Positions 53,927 through 63,976 of a stretch of 64,000 nt of DNA are shown in pieces (positions within the stretch are counted from its first letter, which is position 1; every line of letters starts with the position of its first letter). Location of the stretch: assembly GCF_000718255.1 (NCBI RefSeq), contig NZ_JOFJ01000011.1, positions 96,238 through 160,237 on the forward strand. The letters are read 5' to 3'. This stretch comes from Spirillospora albida. Its GTDB lineage: Bacteria; Actinomycetota; Actinomycetes; Streptosporangiales; Streptosporangiaceae. A program made the position numbers and the translations under genes. The notes beneath the pieces were generated by a model. That model saw nothing but the letters and a program-made list of their open reading frames with translations. It did no database searches and was not told where the DNA came from.

Positions 53927-54016
53927 GCGAGCGGCCGCTTCACGCGACGGCTTCCCTCGTCGCTCCGGTCGCAGGCTCCCTGCGCTCCTCAGTCCAGCCG
54001 CCGCGCGGCCGCTCGC
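53927..54016. repeat. Structured repeat between dnaJ and hspR
   Basis: A perfect 12-bp inverted repeat GCGAGCGGCCGC (53927-53938) / GCGGCCGCTCGC (54005-54016) encloses two smaller hairpins: GCGACG-GCTTCCCT-CGTCGC (53944-53963) and GCAGG-CTC-CCTGC (53971-53983). It could limit read-through or stabilise mRNA inside the heat-shock operon. Confidence 0.55.
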
Positions 54017-54028
54017 ACTGCCCACGGG

Positions 54029-55186
54029 TCACTCCTGCCTGGCCTGCTGGAGGAGGTCGGCGCGCAGGTCGTCCCCGGCGCCGGCGGCGCGGAGCTTCAG
54101 CAGGGCCTCGCGGGTCTGGTCGTCCAGCTTCTGCGGCACCTGGACCTCGACCGTGACCAGCAGGTCGCCCTTGGTCCCGTCCCGGCGGGGCGCGCCCCGG
54201 CCCTTGACGCGGAACGTGCGGCCGTTCGGGGTGCCCTCCGGGAGCCGCAGCGTCACGGGCTGGCCCCGGAACGTCGGGACGCGGATCTCCGCGCCGAGCG
54301 CCGCCTCCGGGAACGTCACCGGGACCGTCATCGTCAGGTTGTCGCCCGACCGGCCGAACAGCCTGTGCGGACGCACCTTGATGTTGACGTACAGGTCGCC
54401 GGCCGCGCCGCCGTTCTCACCCGGCGCGCCCCTGCCCTTAAGGCGGATCTTCTGGCCGTCCGCGACGCCCGCCGGCACGCGCGCCTGGATCGTCCGGTCC
54501 GACTGCTTGCGGCCGCTGCCGTGGCACACGGGGCACGGGTCGTCCACGACGAGACCCCGGCCCCGGCACTCCCGGCACGGCTCCTGGAACCCGAAGTTGC
54601 CGAGGTTGCGGGTCTCGTGGCCGGTGCCCTCGCAGCTCGGGCACACCCGGGGGACGGTGCCCGCCTTCGCGCCCGTTCCCCGGCAGCTCGGGCAGCCCGC
54701 CTCGCTGCTCAGCTTGATCGGGACGGTGACGCCCTCCATCGCGCGGCCGAAGCTCAGCGTCACGTCGGTCTCGACGTCGGCGCCGCGGCGGGGCCGACGG
54801 GTCCCGGTCCGGGTGCCGGCGCCCCGGTTGAACAGACCGCCGAACAGGTCGCCGATCCGCTCCCCGGTGCCGCTCGTCTGCGTGCCCTGCTGCCCGAAGA
54901 TGTCGCCCAGGTCGAAGGGGAAGCCGCCGCCCTGCTGGCCGCGGAACCCGCCCGGCATCGACCGGACGCCGTCGTACTCCTTGCGGCGCTTCTCATCCGA
55001 CAGGACGTCGTACGCCTCGGAGATCTCCTTGAAGCGCTCCTCGGCGTCCGTGTCGCCCTTGTTCGCGTCCGGGTGGTACTTGCGGGCCAGCTTCCGGTAC
55101 GCCTTCTTGATCTCCTCCTGCGAGGACGTCTTCGCGACACCGAGAACCTTGTAGTAGTCCTTCTCCAGGTAGTCCTTGGTGCTCAC
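54029..55186 (-). CDS. dnaJ: Chaperone DnaJ
   Basis: 385 residues. J-domain with the HPD triad (RKYHPDANKGD), a Gly-rich region (~90-130), a zinc domain with four CxxCxGxG motifs (CPSCRGTG, CPSCEGTG, CRECRGRG, CPVCHGSG) and two C-terminal beta domains. Co-chaperone that stimulates DnaK ATPase. GTG start at 55186 is chosen because it is followed by STKDYLEKDYYKVLG, the conserved start; AGAGCGGGG lies upstream. Third gene of the dnaK operon. Confidence 0.96.
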   Translation of the reverse strand: MSTKDYLEKDYYKVLGVAKTSSQEEIKKAYRKLARKYHPDANKGDTDAEERFKEISEAYDVLSDEKRRKEYDGVRSMPGGFRGQQGGGFPFDLGDIFGQQGTQTSGTGERIGDLFGGLFNRGAGTRTGTRRPRRGADVETDVTLSFGRAMEGVTVPIKLSSEAGCPSCRGTGAKAGTVPRVCPSCEGTGHETRNLGNFGFQEPCRECRGRGLVVDDPCPVCHGSGRKQSDRTIQARVPAGVADGQKIRLKGRGAPGENGGAAGDLYVNIKVRPHRLFGRSGDNLTMTVPVTFPEAALGAEIRVPTFRGQPVTLRLPEGTPNGRTFRVKGRGAPRRDGTKGDLLVTVEVQVPQKLDDQTREALLKLRAAGAGDDLRADLLQQARQE

Positions 55187-55279
55187 GGCGCCCCGCTCTC
55201 TGCTCTCGCCACTTGCTACAGGTCGTTGCCGGACCCGGCGGCCCCGTCCCGGCCGCACCGGCCGGGACGGGACCGCGGA

Positions 55280-55888
55280 TCACTCGCCGGCTCCGGCTCC
55301 GGTGCCGGTCTCGGGTTCGGCCACCGCCACGCGCGCGGGCCGCAGGACCCGCTCCCCGATGCGGTAGCCGGGCTGGAAGACGTCCGCGACGCTCGTCTCC
55401 GTCACGTCCGCCGAGTACGCGTGCATCATCGCCTCGTGGACGTTCGGGTCGAACGGCTCGCCCTTGCCCCCGAACCGCTCCAGCCCGAGCTTGCCCGTGA
55501 CCGCCTCCAGGGCCTCCGCGACGGACTTGAAGCCGCCGGTCAGCTCGTCGTGGTCGCGGGCGCGGCCGATGTCGTCCAGCACCGGGAGCAGCTCGGACAG
55601 CACCTGCCCGAGCGCCTGCTCCCGGACCGCGACCCGGTCCCGCTCGACGCGCTTGCGGTAGTTGTCGTACTCGGCCTTCAGCCGCTGCAGGTCGGCGAGG
55701 CGCTCGGCCAGCTGCTCCTTGAGCCCGGCGACCTCGGACGCGTCCGCGGCGCCCTCCTGGGCCGGGGCCCCGGCGGCCGGCTGCTCACCGGCCGCGGCGT
55801 CCCGGACCTGACCCGTCTCCGGATCGATGCGCCGCCGGTCCCGGATCACCGGCCCCTCGCGCTCCTCGCCCTCGGTGGGTGAGGTCAC
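55280..55888 (-). CDS. grpE: Nucleotide exchange factor GrpE
   Basis: 202 residues. A long N-terminal helix (~55-85, EVAGLKEQLAERLADLQRLKAEYDNYRKR) preceded by a disordered acidic tail, a four-helix bundle and the C-terminal beta-wing (VFQPGYRIGERVLRPARVAV). GTG start at 55888, two bases after the dnaK stop, so translation is coupled. GrpE releases ADP from DnaK. Confidence 0.96.
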   Translation of the reverse strand: MTSPTEGEEREGPVIRDRRRIDPETGQVRDAAAGEQPAAGAPAQEGAADASEVAGLKEQLAERLADLQRLKAEYDNYRKRVERDRVAVREQALGQVLSELLPVLDDIGRARDHDELTGGFKSVAEALEAVTGKLGLERFGGKGEPFDPNVHEAMMHAYSADVTETSVADVFQPGYRIGERVLRPARVAVAEPETGTGAGAGE

Positions 55889-55890
55889 GG

Positions 55891-57747
<1,857 letters not shown>

Positions 57748-57830
57748 GTCTCTCGTCCTCCGTCGTGTGCCGCTGTGTCACCCCGGCCGTCACCTGGACG
57801 GGGCGGCCGGCCGTTGCTCTCTGCTTCGCA

Positions 57831-57859
57831 AGAGTGCCGTCCGGGCCGCTCCCTGTCAA
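57831..57859 (-). promoter_or_regulatory. dnaK operon promoter
   Basis: TTGACA (57854-57859), 17-base spacer, CACTCT (57831-57836) on the minus strand, about 83 bases before the dnaK ATG. Confidence 0.75.
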
Positions 57860-57863
57860 ATCA

Positions 57864-57884
57864 CTTGAGTCGGGGAGACTCAAC
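57864..57884. promoter_or_regulatory. HAIR operator for HspR
   Basis: CTTGAGT-N7-ACTCAAC matches the HAIR consensus CTTGAGT-N7-ACTCAAG with one mismatch at the end, 4 bases upstream of the dnaK -35 box. Binding there should block dnaK-grpE-dnaJ-hspR-clpB transcription. Confidence 0.85.
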
Positions 57885-58118
57885 TTTGCTGACGTCCTTA
57901 CCAACAAGACGGTTGAGCCGGGTATTCCGGTTCCCGTACGGGGCCGTTCCATGTGAGAGATCGGCCGCGAGGAGGAGGCGGCGTCGTCCGGAGCTACGAG
58001 ACGGACGCAGGACGGCCGGCCTCTCCTCGGTCCCGCGTGAAGGCGGATCGGGGGATCGGCTGAGAACAGGGTGACCACGCGTTTCCCGACGCGTCCCCCC
58101 GACAGCGAGGATCACCCC
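57885..58118. other. Intergenic region between dnaK operon and sigma-factor remnant
   Basis: 234 bases (about 370 when the dnaK promoter and leader are included). No gene is recognised; a half-site GGTTGAG near 57910 resembles a HAIR arm but lacks its partner. Confidence 0.4.
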
Positions 58119-58462
58119 ATGGCCCATCAGCACCCGCCGGATTCCGGCGGGGACGCCTCCGACGCGGACGCCTCCGACGCGGAGGCGATCATCCGCTCGC
58201 GGCACGAACCCGCCGCGTTCGCGGACATCTTCCACCGGCACTTCACCGCGATCCACGGCTACGCCGCCCGCCGCCTCGGCACGGACGCGGCGGACGACGT
58301 CGCCGCCGAGACGTTCCTCGCCGCGTTCCGCAAGCGCGGCCGCTTCGACCCGGCGCGCGGGACGGTGGCGACCGGGACGTCCTGCTGCTGGTCGCGCTCG
58401 CGGACCTGACCTAGGGCTGGACCGACGCCGAGCCGAAGCCCCCCGCGACGCTGCCCTTCTGA
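58119..58462 (+). pseudogene. Degenerate ECF sigma factor (region 2 only)
   Basis: ATG 58119 with GCGAGGA upstream. Residues ~25-80 match ECF sigma region 2 (EPAAFADIFHRHFTAIHGYAARRLG; VAAETFLAAFRKRGRFDPARGTV). The frame then runs into unrelated codons and ends at 58409. In another frame, bases from ~58371 read GDRDVLLLVALADLT, the start of sigma region 4, followed by an in-frame TAG where Tyr is expected, and then GWTDAEPKPP to a stop at 58460-58462. So an internal deletion removed the part between regions 2 and 4, with frameshift and nonsense mutation. No functional product is expected. Confidence 0.8.
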
Positions 58463-58509
58463 CCGTCCGGCGCCGCCCTCCGCCCGAGGGCGCGGAGGGC
58501 GGCGTGCCG

Positions 58510-60033
58510 TCAGGCCAGGAGGTCGGCCGGGCCCGTGCCCGGCTCGGCCAGCGGGAGCGCGAGCGCGGCGCGCTCGGTCAGCCAGGTGCTCGGCCGGTAG
58601 CGGGGGTCGCCGGTGGCGCCGTGCAGACCGCGCAGGATGCGCAGGACACGGCCGGCGCCCTCGTGGTCGCCCCACTCCAGCGGGCCGCGCGGGTAGCCGA
58701 GGCCCAGCCGGACGGCGGTGTCGACGTCCCGCGGGCGCGCGAGGCGCTGCTCGGCGATGCCGCAGCCCACGTTCACGACCGAGGCGAGGAGCCGTTGCGC
58801 CACGGGCGCGGGGGCGTCGCGGACGACCGTCACGGCGCGTCCCGGGGCCGCCAGGGCGGCGATCCCGGCGCGGCCCGCGTCTCTGTCGACGCCCGGATGC
58901 GCCATCACCGTCAGGCGGGTGAAGAACCCGCCGAACGGGTCGACGCCCAGGGTGCGCTCCAGGGGGAGGCCCTTGGCCGCGTCCACCGTGCTCTGTCCGA
59001 ACGGGGCGACGAGCACGACGGCGTCATCGGACGGCCTCTCGCCCGACTCGACCTCCACTCCGGCACTGGAGAGCAGCGCCCCCAGCTCCTCACGGACGTC
59101 CGGGTGCACCCAGACGGGCCGCGGCTCCACCACCGGGGGCGTGACCTCCGGAGGCTCCTGCTTGGCGCCGTCCACGTACGTGTAGAAACCCTCGCCCGTC
59201 TTGCGCCCGTACAGGCCGGCCTCGAGGCGCGCCCTCCCGATCCTGGACGGACGGAACCGCGGCTCCGTGTAGAACCCCGTCCAGATGGACTCCATGACGG
59301 GATGGGAGACGTCCATCCCCGTGAGGTCGAGCAACTCGCAAGGGCCCATCTTGAGGCCGAGGACGTCCCGCGCGATGCGGTCGATGTCGACGGGTTCGGC
59401 GATCCCCTCGGACAGGATCTGCAGGGCCTCCGTCACCAGACCGCGCCCGGCGTGGTTGACCAGGAACCCGGGTGCGTCCGGCGCGAGCACGGGCTCGTGG
59501 CCGAGACTCCTCACCAGCCTGCAGAGGGCGTCCGGGATCCACCCGGCCGTGCGCGCGCCCGGAATCACCTCCACGAGACGCATCAACGGCACCGGGTTGA
59601 AGAAGTGGAGCCCCACCACCCGGGACGGGTCCTCCAGCGCCGCCGCGATGGCCGTCACCGGCAGCGAACTGGTGTTGGTCGCCAGGATCGTGTGCTCCGG
59701 GCAGACCTTCTCCAGGGATCTGAACAGCTCCCGCTTGGTGTCCATGTCCTCGCGGACGGCCTCCACCACGAGATCGCAGTCCTGGAACGGGGTCAGCGGC
59801 TCACCGACCGGCACGAGCCGTCCCTTGGCGGCCTCCGCCTCCTCGGCGCTCATCCGGCCCTTGCGCACCAGCCGGTCGAACACGCCGCCGATGTGCTCCG
59901 TCGCGCCGACCACCGCCTCCATCCGGACGTCGGCCAGCTCCACGGTCAGCCCGCCCGCCGCGGCGAGCTGCGCGATCCCCCGCCCCATCACCCCGGCCCC
60001 GATCACCCGGACCGTCGTCGCCCGCCACTCCAT
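58510..60033 (-). CDS. 3-hydroxyacyl-CoA dehydrogenase
   Basis: 507 residues with a Rossmann domain (VRVIGAGVMGRGIAQLAAAGG, NAD motif) and a first HCDH domain (RVVGLHFFNPVPLMRLVEV; FLVNHAGRGLVTEALQIL), followed by a second HCDH-like domain (YRPSTWLTERAAL near the end). It is of the PaaH/FadB2 length seen in actinobacteria and oxidises 3-hydroxyacyl-CoA to 3-oxoacyl-CoA. ATG 60033 with GAGGAGG upstream. Its neighbour EtfD also serves beta-oxidation, but the two are on opposite strands. Confidence 0.93.
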   Translation of the reverse strand: MEWRATTVRVIGAGVMGRGIAQLAAAGGLTVELADVRMEAVVGATEHIGGVFDRLVRKGRMSAEEAEAAKGRLVPVGEPLTPFQDCDLVVEAVREDMDTKRELFRSLEKVCPEHTILATNTSSLPVTAIAAALEDPSRVVGLHFFNPVPLMRLVEVIPGARTAGWIPDALCRLVRSLGHEPVLAPDAPGFLVNHAGRGLVTEALQILSEGIAEPVDIDRIARDVLGLKMGPCELLDLTGMDVSHPVMESIWTGFYTEPRFRPSRIGRARLEAGLYGRKTGEGFYTYVDGAKQEPPEVTPPVVEPRPVWVHPDVREELGALLSSAGVEVESGERPSDDAVVLVAPFGQSTVDAAKGLPLERTLGVDPFGGFFTRLTVMAHPGVDRDAGRAGIAALAAPGRAVTVVRDAPAPVAQRLLASVVNVGCGIAEQRLARPRDVDTAVRLGLGYPRGPLEWGDHEGAGRVLRILRGLHGATGDPRYRPSTWLTERAALALPLAEPGTGPADLLA

Positions 60034-60165
60034 GGCCGCCTCCTCGATCAACGTCGTGCCATGTTCCACCCCGGCCGGCATTCAATCCAGATGGTGCCGT
60101 GCGCGCGACCGCCGGCCGGAAAGGTGTGCACCGGACCAACGCGGCGACGCCGTCGCGGATCCGGC

Positions 60166-60744
60166 TCAGGGCGTCCAGGACGGGTCGCGTCCGGTGAGCC
60201 CGAGCAGCCGGTCGAGCGGCGCGGCATCGCCGGGGACGGGGACGGCCGGGCCGAACAGGCCGTCGACGCCCTTGCCGCCGGTCTCCTCCACGGCCGGACG
60301 GACGAACTCCAGGCACGCTTCGACCTCGTCCTCGCCGGCCGTGTAGGGCCGGCCGGTGGCGCGGGCGAGGTCCCAGCCGTGCACGATCAGCTCGTTCAGC
60401 GCGACGGATCCGGCGACATCGCCGGGCAGCTGAACGCCGCCCGCCTCGGTCATGCCGGTCCACGCGTCCGGGGCCTGCCAGGCCGCGACGAGGTCGTCCA
60501 GCAGTTCCGGGATCCGGGTGCGCCACTCCGGGTCGAGCGACGACGCGCCGAACTCCGGCGGCTGCGACGGGCCGTCCAGGTCCTTGGCGGCGGCCTGCCG
60601 GAACGCGATCGCCAGCCCGTGGACGTGGTCGAGCAGCGTGGCGACGTCCAGGTCGGCGCAGGGGGTCGGCCCGGTCAGCGCGCTGTCCGGGATCGCGGGC
60701 AGCAGCGCGGCGAGCCGCCTGGCGGCGGGGCCGTGATCGATCAT
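60166..60744 (-). CDS. TIGR03086-type DinB/maleylpyruvate isomerase-like protein
   Basis: 192 residues of the mycothiol-dependent maleylpyruvate isomerase-like / TIGR03086 family: LTGPTPCADLDVATLLDHVHGL, NELIVHGWDLARATG with the family histidines that bind metal, and a C-terminal tail with LFGPAVPVPGDAAPLDRLLGLTGRDPSW. Some members are mycothiol transferases, but most are unassigned. GAGGAGAC precedes the ATG. Confidence 0.9.
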   Translation of the reverse strand: MIDHGPAARRLAALLPAIPDSALTGPTPCADLDVATLLDHVHGLAIAFRQAAAKDLDGPSQPPEFGASSLDPEWRTRIPELLDDLVAAWQAPDAWTGMTEAGGVQLPGDVAGSVALNELIVHGWDLARATGRPYTAGEDEVEACLEFVRPAVEETGGKGVDGLFGPAVPVPGDAAPLDRLLGLTGRDPSWTP

Positions 60745-60922
60745 GATGTCTCCTCCTCGGACGGGTCCCGTTCCTCAGGACGGGACTCCGGGGAGGCCCG
60801 GAATTCATCGATACTCGTGCCGCGCGTCGGCGCGTCGGCGCGGGGTAGTAGCGGTGGGTGGGCGCCCGGTACGCTCCGGTGCTGGTCCGCGACGGCGCCG
60901 ACCCGTACATGTGACCCGTGAG

Positions 60923-60936
60923 CTACTCCCGAGTAG
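60923..60936. promoter_or_regulatory. Inverted repeat upstream of the EtfD-like gene
   Basis: CTACTC-CC-GAGTAG, a perfect 6-2-6 repeat about 40 bases before a -10 candidate TACGCT (60976-60981). Candidate site for a TetR-type regulator of lipid metabolism; the identity of the regulator is unknown. Confidence 0.5.
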
Positions 60937-60975
60937 TATTCGGGCCCCGACTGAAGGGCAGTCTTTCGCGAGCCC

Positions 60976-60981
60976 TACGCT
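60976..60981 (+). promoter_or_regulatory. Candidate -10 box of the EtfD-like gene
   Basis: TACGCT 35 bases before the GTG start, leaving a short leader that contains the Shine-Dalgarno sequence AGGAGGA. Confidence 0.45.
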
Positions 60982-61016
60982 GACTGCCTACGCCCGTACC
61001 CCAGGAGGACGGAACA

Positions 61017-63152
61017 GTGTTCTGGATCACGTTGGTCATTGGGCTCGCCGGAGCGGCGGTCGCCTTGGCGCTCGCGGGACGGCGCGTGCTGTTCCTCGCC
61101 AGGATAGCCAAGAGCGGACAGCCCGACCCCGAGCGCGTCCTGCAGGTCAAGCGTGACCCGAAGGCCGACATCGAAGGCCAGGTGACCGAGGTCCTCGGCC
61201 AGCGCAAGCTGCTGAAGTGGACCGTCGCCGGCGCCGCGCACGCCGCCGTCATGTGGGCCTTCTTCCTGCTGGCCACGGTCTACGGCGAAGCGGCCGTCCA
61301 GCTGCTGTTCGGCCTCGAGGCCCACATCCCGTTCCTTCAGACGTGGGGCCCGATCGGCTTCGTCCAGGACACCATCGCCCTCGCCTGCGCCGCCGGCCTC
61401 GCCGTCTTCGTCGCGATCCGCGTGAAGAACTCGCCGAAGCGGATCGGCCGCAAGTCGCGGTTCAAGGGCTCGCACCTGTCCGGCGCCTGGATCACGCTGT
61501 TCATGATCTTCAACGTGATCTGGACGATGTTCTTCTTCCGGGGCGTCGAGGTCGCGCGCGGCAACTTCGGCTACAACAAGGCCGCCTACTTCTCGCACCT
61601 CACCGGCAACCTCTTCGAGGGCATCGAGAGCGACAAGACCCTGGAGATCCTCGAGTCGGTCGGCCTGCTGGCCCACATCGGCGTCGCGCTGATCTTCCTG
61701 GTCTTCGTCGTCAACTCCAAGCACCTCCACATCTTCCTCGCCCCGCTGAACGTCATGTTCAAGCGGCGCCCGGACGGCCTCGGCGCCGCCATGCCGATGA
61801 TGTCCGGCGGCAAGCCCCTCGACTTCGAGGAGGCCGACCCGGACGAGGACACCTTCGGCCGCGGCAAGATCGAGGACTTCACCTGGAAGGGCTTCCTCGA
61901 CATGGCGACCTGCACCGAGTGCGGTCGCTGCCAGTCGCAGTGCCCCGCCTGGAACACCGGCAAGCCGCTGTCCCCGAAGATGGTCATCCTGGAGCTGCGC
62001 GACCACGCGCTCGCCAAGGCCCCCTACTTCACCGCGTCCGAAGAGGAGCGCGAGAAGTTCACGGACGAGCAGAAGCTCGCCATGCAGGTCGACAAGGAGC
62101 TCGTCGCCGAGGACGGCGTCATCCACCCCGACGTCCTGTGGTCCTGCACCAACTGCGGCGCCTGCGTCGAGCAGTGCCCCGTCGACATCGAGCACATCGA
62201 CCACATCCTGGACATGCGCCGCTTCCAGGTCATGATCGAGTCCTCGTTCCCGTCCGAGGCCGGCGTCATGCTGAAGAACCTCGAGAACAAGGGCAACCCG
62301 TGGGGCATGTCCGAGATGAAGCGCCTCGAGTGGATCGAGGAGCTCGACTTCGAGGTCGAGGTCGCGGACGAGAAGCTCCCCGAGGACACCGAGTACCTCT
62401 TCTGGGTCGGCTGCGCCGGCGCCCTCGAGGACCGCGCCAAGAAGACCACCAAGGCCGTCGCCGAACTGCTTCACATCGCGGGCGTCAAGTTCGCCGTCCT
62501 CGGCCCCATGGAGGCGTGCACCGGTGACCCGGCCCGCCGCCTCGGCATGGAGTTCGTCTTCCAGATGCTCGGCCAGCAGAACGTCGAGACGCTGAACGAG
62601 ATGGGCGCGAAGAAGATCGTCGCGACCTGCCCGCACTGCTTCAACACCCTCGCCAACGAGTACCCCCAGATCGGCGGGAACTACGAGGTCGTCCACCACA
62701 CGCAGCTGCTCGCGCACCTGGTCGAGGAGGGCAAGCTCACCCCGGTCGCGCCGATCGAGGAGAACATCACCTACCACGACCCCTGCTTCCTGGGCCGCCA
62801 CAACAAGGTCTACAAGCAGCCGCGCGACATCATGGCGACCGTCCCCGGCGTCAAGACGCAGGAGATGCACCGCCACAAGGACCGCGGCTTCTGCTGCGGC
62901 GCCGGCGGCGCGCGGATGTGGATGGAAGAGCGCATCGGCAAGCGCATCAACACCGAGCGCGTGGACGAGGCCCTGGAGACCAACCCCGACACCGTCTCCA
63001 CCGCCTGCCCGTTCTGCCTCGTCATGCTCGGTGACGCCATCAACGAGAAGAAGAACGAGGGCGCGGCCAAGGAGACGCTGGAGGTCGTCGACGTCTCCCA
63101 GCTCCTGATCCGCTCCATCAAGGGCGAGAAGGAGCCCGTCCCCGCCGAATAG
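61017..63152 (+). CDS. etfD: EtfD-like membrane iron-sulfur oxidoreductase (Rv0338c family)
   Basis: 711 residues. An N-terminal membrane part (~1-245) has about five helices resembling NarI/heterodisulfide-reductase cytochrome domains. Two 4Fe-4S ferredoxin motifs follow (CTECGRCQSQCP near 300 and CTNCGACVEQCP near 380), then two CCG-type heterodisulfide reductase domains (CFNT.. with CPHC near 540; CCGAGGARMW near 623). The mycobacterial homologue EtfD passes electrons from ETF, reduced by acyl-CoA dehydrogenases, to menaquinone and is essential for fatty acid beta-oxidation. GTG start at 61017 with AGGAGGA 8 bases upstream. A strong terminator follows. Confidence 0.93.
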   Translation: MFWITLVIGLAGAAVALALAGRRVLFLARIAKSGQPDPERVLQVKRDPKADIEGQVTEVLGQRKLLKWTVAGAAHAAVMWAFFLLATVYGEAAVQLLFGLEAHIPFLQTWGPIGFVQDTIALACAAGLAVFVAIRVKNSPKRIGRKSRFKGSHLSGAWITLFMIFNVIWTMFFFRGVEVARGNFGYNKAAYFSHLTGNLFEGIESDKTLEILESVGLLAHIGVALIFLVFVVNSKHLHIFLAPLNVMFKRRPDGLGAAMPMMSGGKPLDFEEADPDEDTFGRGKIEDFTWKGFLDMATCTECGRCQSQCPAWNTGKPLSPKMVILELRDHALAKAPYFTASEEEREKFTDEQKLAMQVDKELVAEDGVIHPDVLWSCTNCGACVEQCPVDIEHIDHILDMRRFQVMIESSFPSEAGVMLKNLENKGNPWGMSEMKRLEWIEELDFEVEVADEKLPEDTEYLFWVGCAGALEDRAKKTTKAVAELLHIAGVKFAVLGPMEACTGDPARRLGMEFVFQMLGQQNVETLNEMGAKKIVATCPHCFNTLANEYPQIGGNYEVVHHTQLLAHLVEEGKLTPVAPIEENITYHDPCFLGRHNKVYKQPRDIMATVPGVKTQEMHRHKDRGFCCGAGGARMWMEERIGKRINTERVDEALETNPDTVSTACPFCLVMLGDAINEKKNEGAAKETLEVVDVSQLLIRSIKGEKEPVPAE

Positions 63153-63164
63153 GGCACCGACACG

Positions 63165-63199
63165 AAACGGCCCCGTTCCCAGTGGGAACGGGGCCGTTT
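63165..63199. terminator. Bidirectional terminator between etfD and dcd
   Basis: A perfect 16-bp stem (63165-63180 with 63184-63199), loop AGT, followed by T on the plus strand and TTTC on the minus strand. Confidence 0.9.
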
Positions 63200-63241
63200 T
63201 CCCATGCGCCGCCGCGATGGCGGCGGCCCTGGGATCGACGG

Positions 63242-63817
63242 CTACACCTTGGTCCTGTGGAAGTTCAGGTACGACCGCGACGGCGTCGGCCCCCGCTGGC
63301 CCTGGTAACGCGACCCGTACTTCTCCGACCCGTACGGGTACTCCGCCGGCGAACTCGTCCGGAACAGACACATCTGCCCGATCTTCATCCCCGGCCACAG
63401 CATGATCGGCAGCGTCGCCACGTTCGACAGCTCCAGCGTCACATGCCCCGTGAACCCGGGATCGATCCACCCGGCCGTCGAGTGCGTCAGCAGCCCGAGC
63501 CGCCCCAGCGAGCTCTTCCCCTCCAGCCGCGCCGCGAGATCGTCCGGCAGCGCGAACACCTCGTACGTCGAGGCGAGCACGAACTCCCCGGGATGCAGCA
63601 CGAACGCCTCGTCCGCCTCCACCTCGACGGGCCGCGTCAGATCGCTCTGCTCGATCGCCGGGTCGATGTGCGGATACCGGTGGTTCTCGAAGACCCGGAA
63701 GTACCGGTCCAGCCTGACGTCCACACTGGACGGCTGGACCATGTCCGGCTCGAACGGGTCGATCCTCACCCGTCCGGCCTCGAGCTGGGACCTGATGTCA
63801 CGATCGGAGAGCAGCAC
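63242..63817 (-). CDS. dcd: dCTP deaminase
   Basis: 191 residues, trimeric dUTPase fold. LLSDRDIRSQLEAGRVRIDPFEP at the start, LEGKSSLGRLGLLTHSTAGWIDPGFTGHVTLELSN with the catalytic Glu, and MKIGQMCLFRTSSPAEYPYG at the end. It turns dCTP into dUTP; the actinobacterial form is often bifunctional and also hydrolyses dUTP to dUMP. GTG start at 63817 lies 7 bases after a -10 box TAGCGT (leaderless); a longer frame upstream is not conserved. Next to tRNA-Gly, as in mycobacteria. Confidence 0.96.
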   Translation of the reverse strand: MLLSDRDIRSQLEAGRVRIDPFEPDMVQPSSVDVRLDRYFRVFENHRYPHIDPAIEQSDLTRPVEVEADEAFVLHPGEFVLASTYEVFALPDDLAARLEGKSSLGRLGLLTHSTAGWIDPGFTGHVTLELSNVATLPIMLWPGMKIGQMCLFRTSSPAEYPYGSEKYGSRYQGQRGPTPSRSYLNFHRTKV

Positions 63818-63824
63818 GCCCGAA

Positions 63825-63830
63825 ACGCTA
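63825..63830 (-). promoter_or_regulatory. Candidate -10 box of dcd (leaderless)
   Basis: TAGCGT on the minus strand, seven bases before the GTG at 63817. Confidence 0.5.
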
Positions 63831-63902
63831 CCGGCTGAAACCCCGCAACGCGCACACGGCGGATCCGGTACGATGTCCACGCGGCGGCAACCCACCGCCC
63901 AC

Positions 63903-63976
63903 GCGGGTGTAGTTCAATGGTAGAACTTCAGCTTCCCAAGCTGACAGCGCGGGTTCGATTCCCGTCACCCGCTCCA
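63903..63976 (+). tRNA. tRNA-Gly (anticodon CCC)
   Basis: The acceptor stem GCGGGTG pairs with CACCCGC. The D-arm region is TAGTTCAATGGTAGAA, the anticodon stem AGC/GCT closes the loop TTCCCAA (anticodon CCC), and the T-arm is GCGGGTTCGATTCCCGT. The body is 63903-63973 and CCA is encoded at 63974-63976. It reads GGG codons, which are common in this GC-rich genome. Confidence 0.97.
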
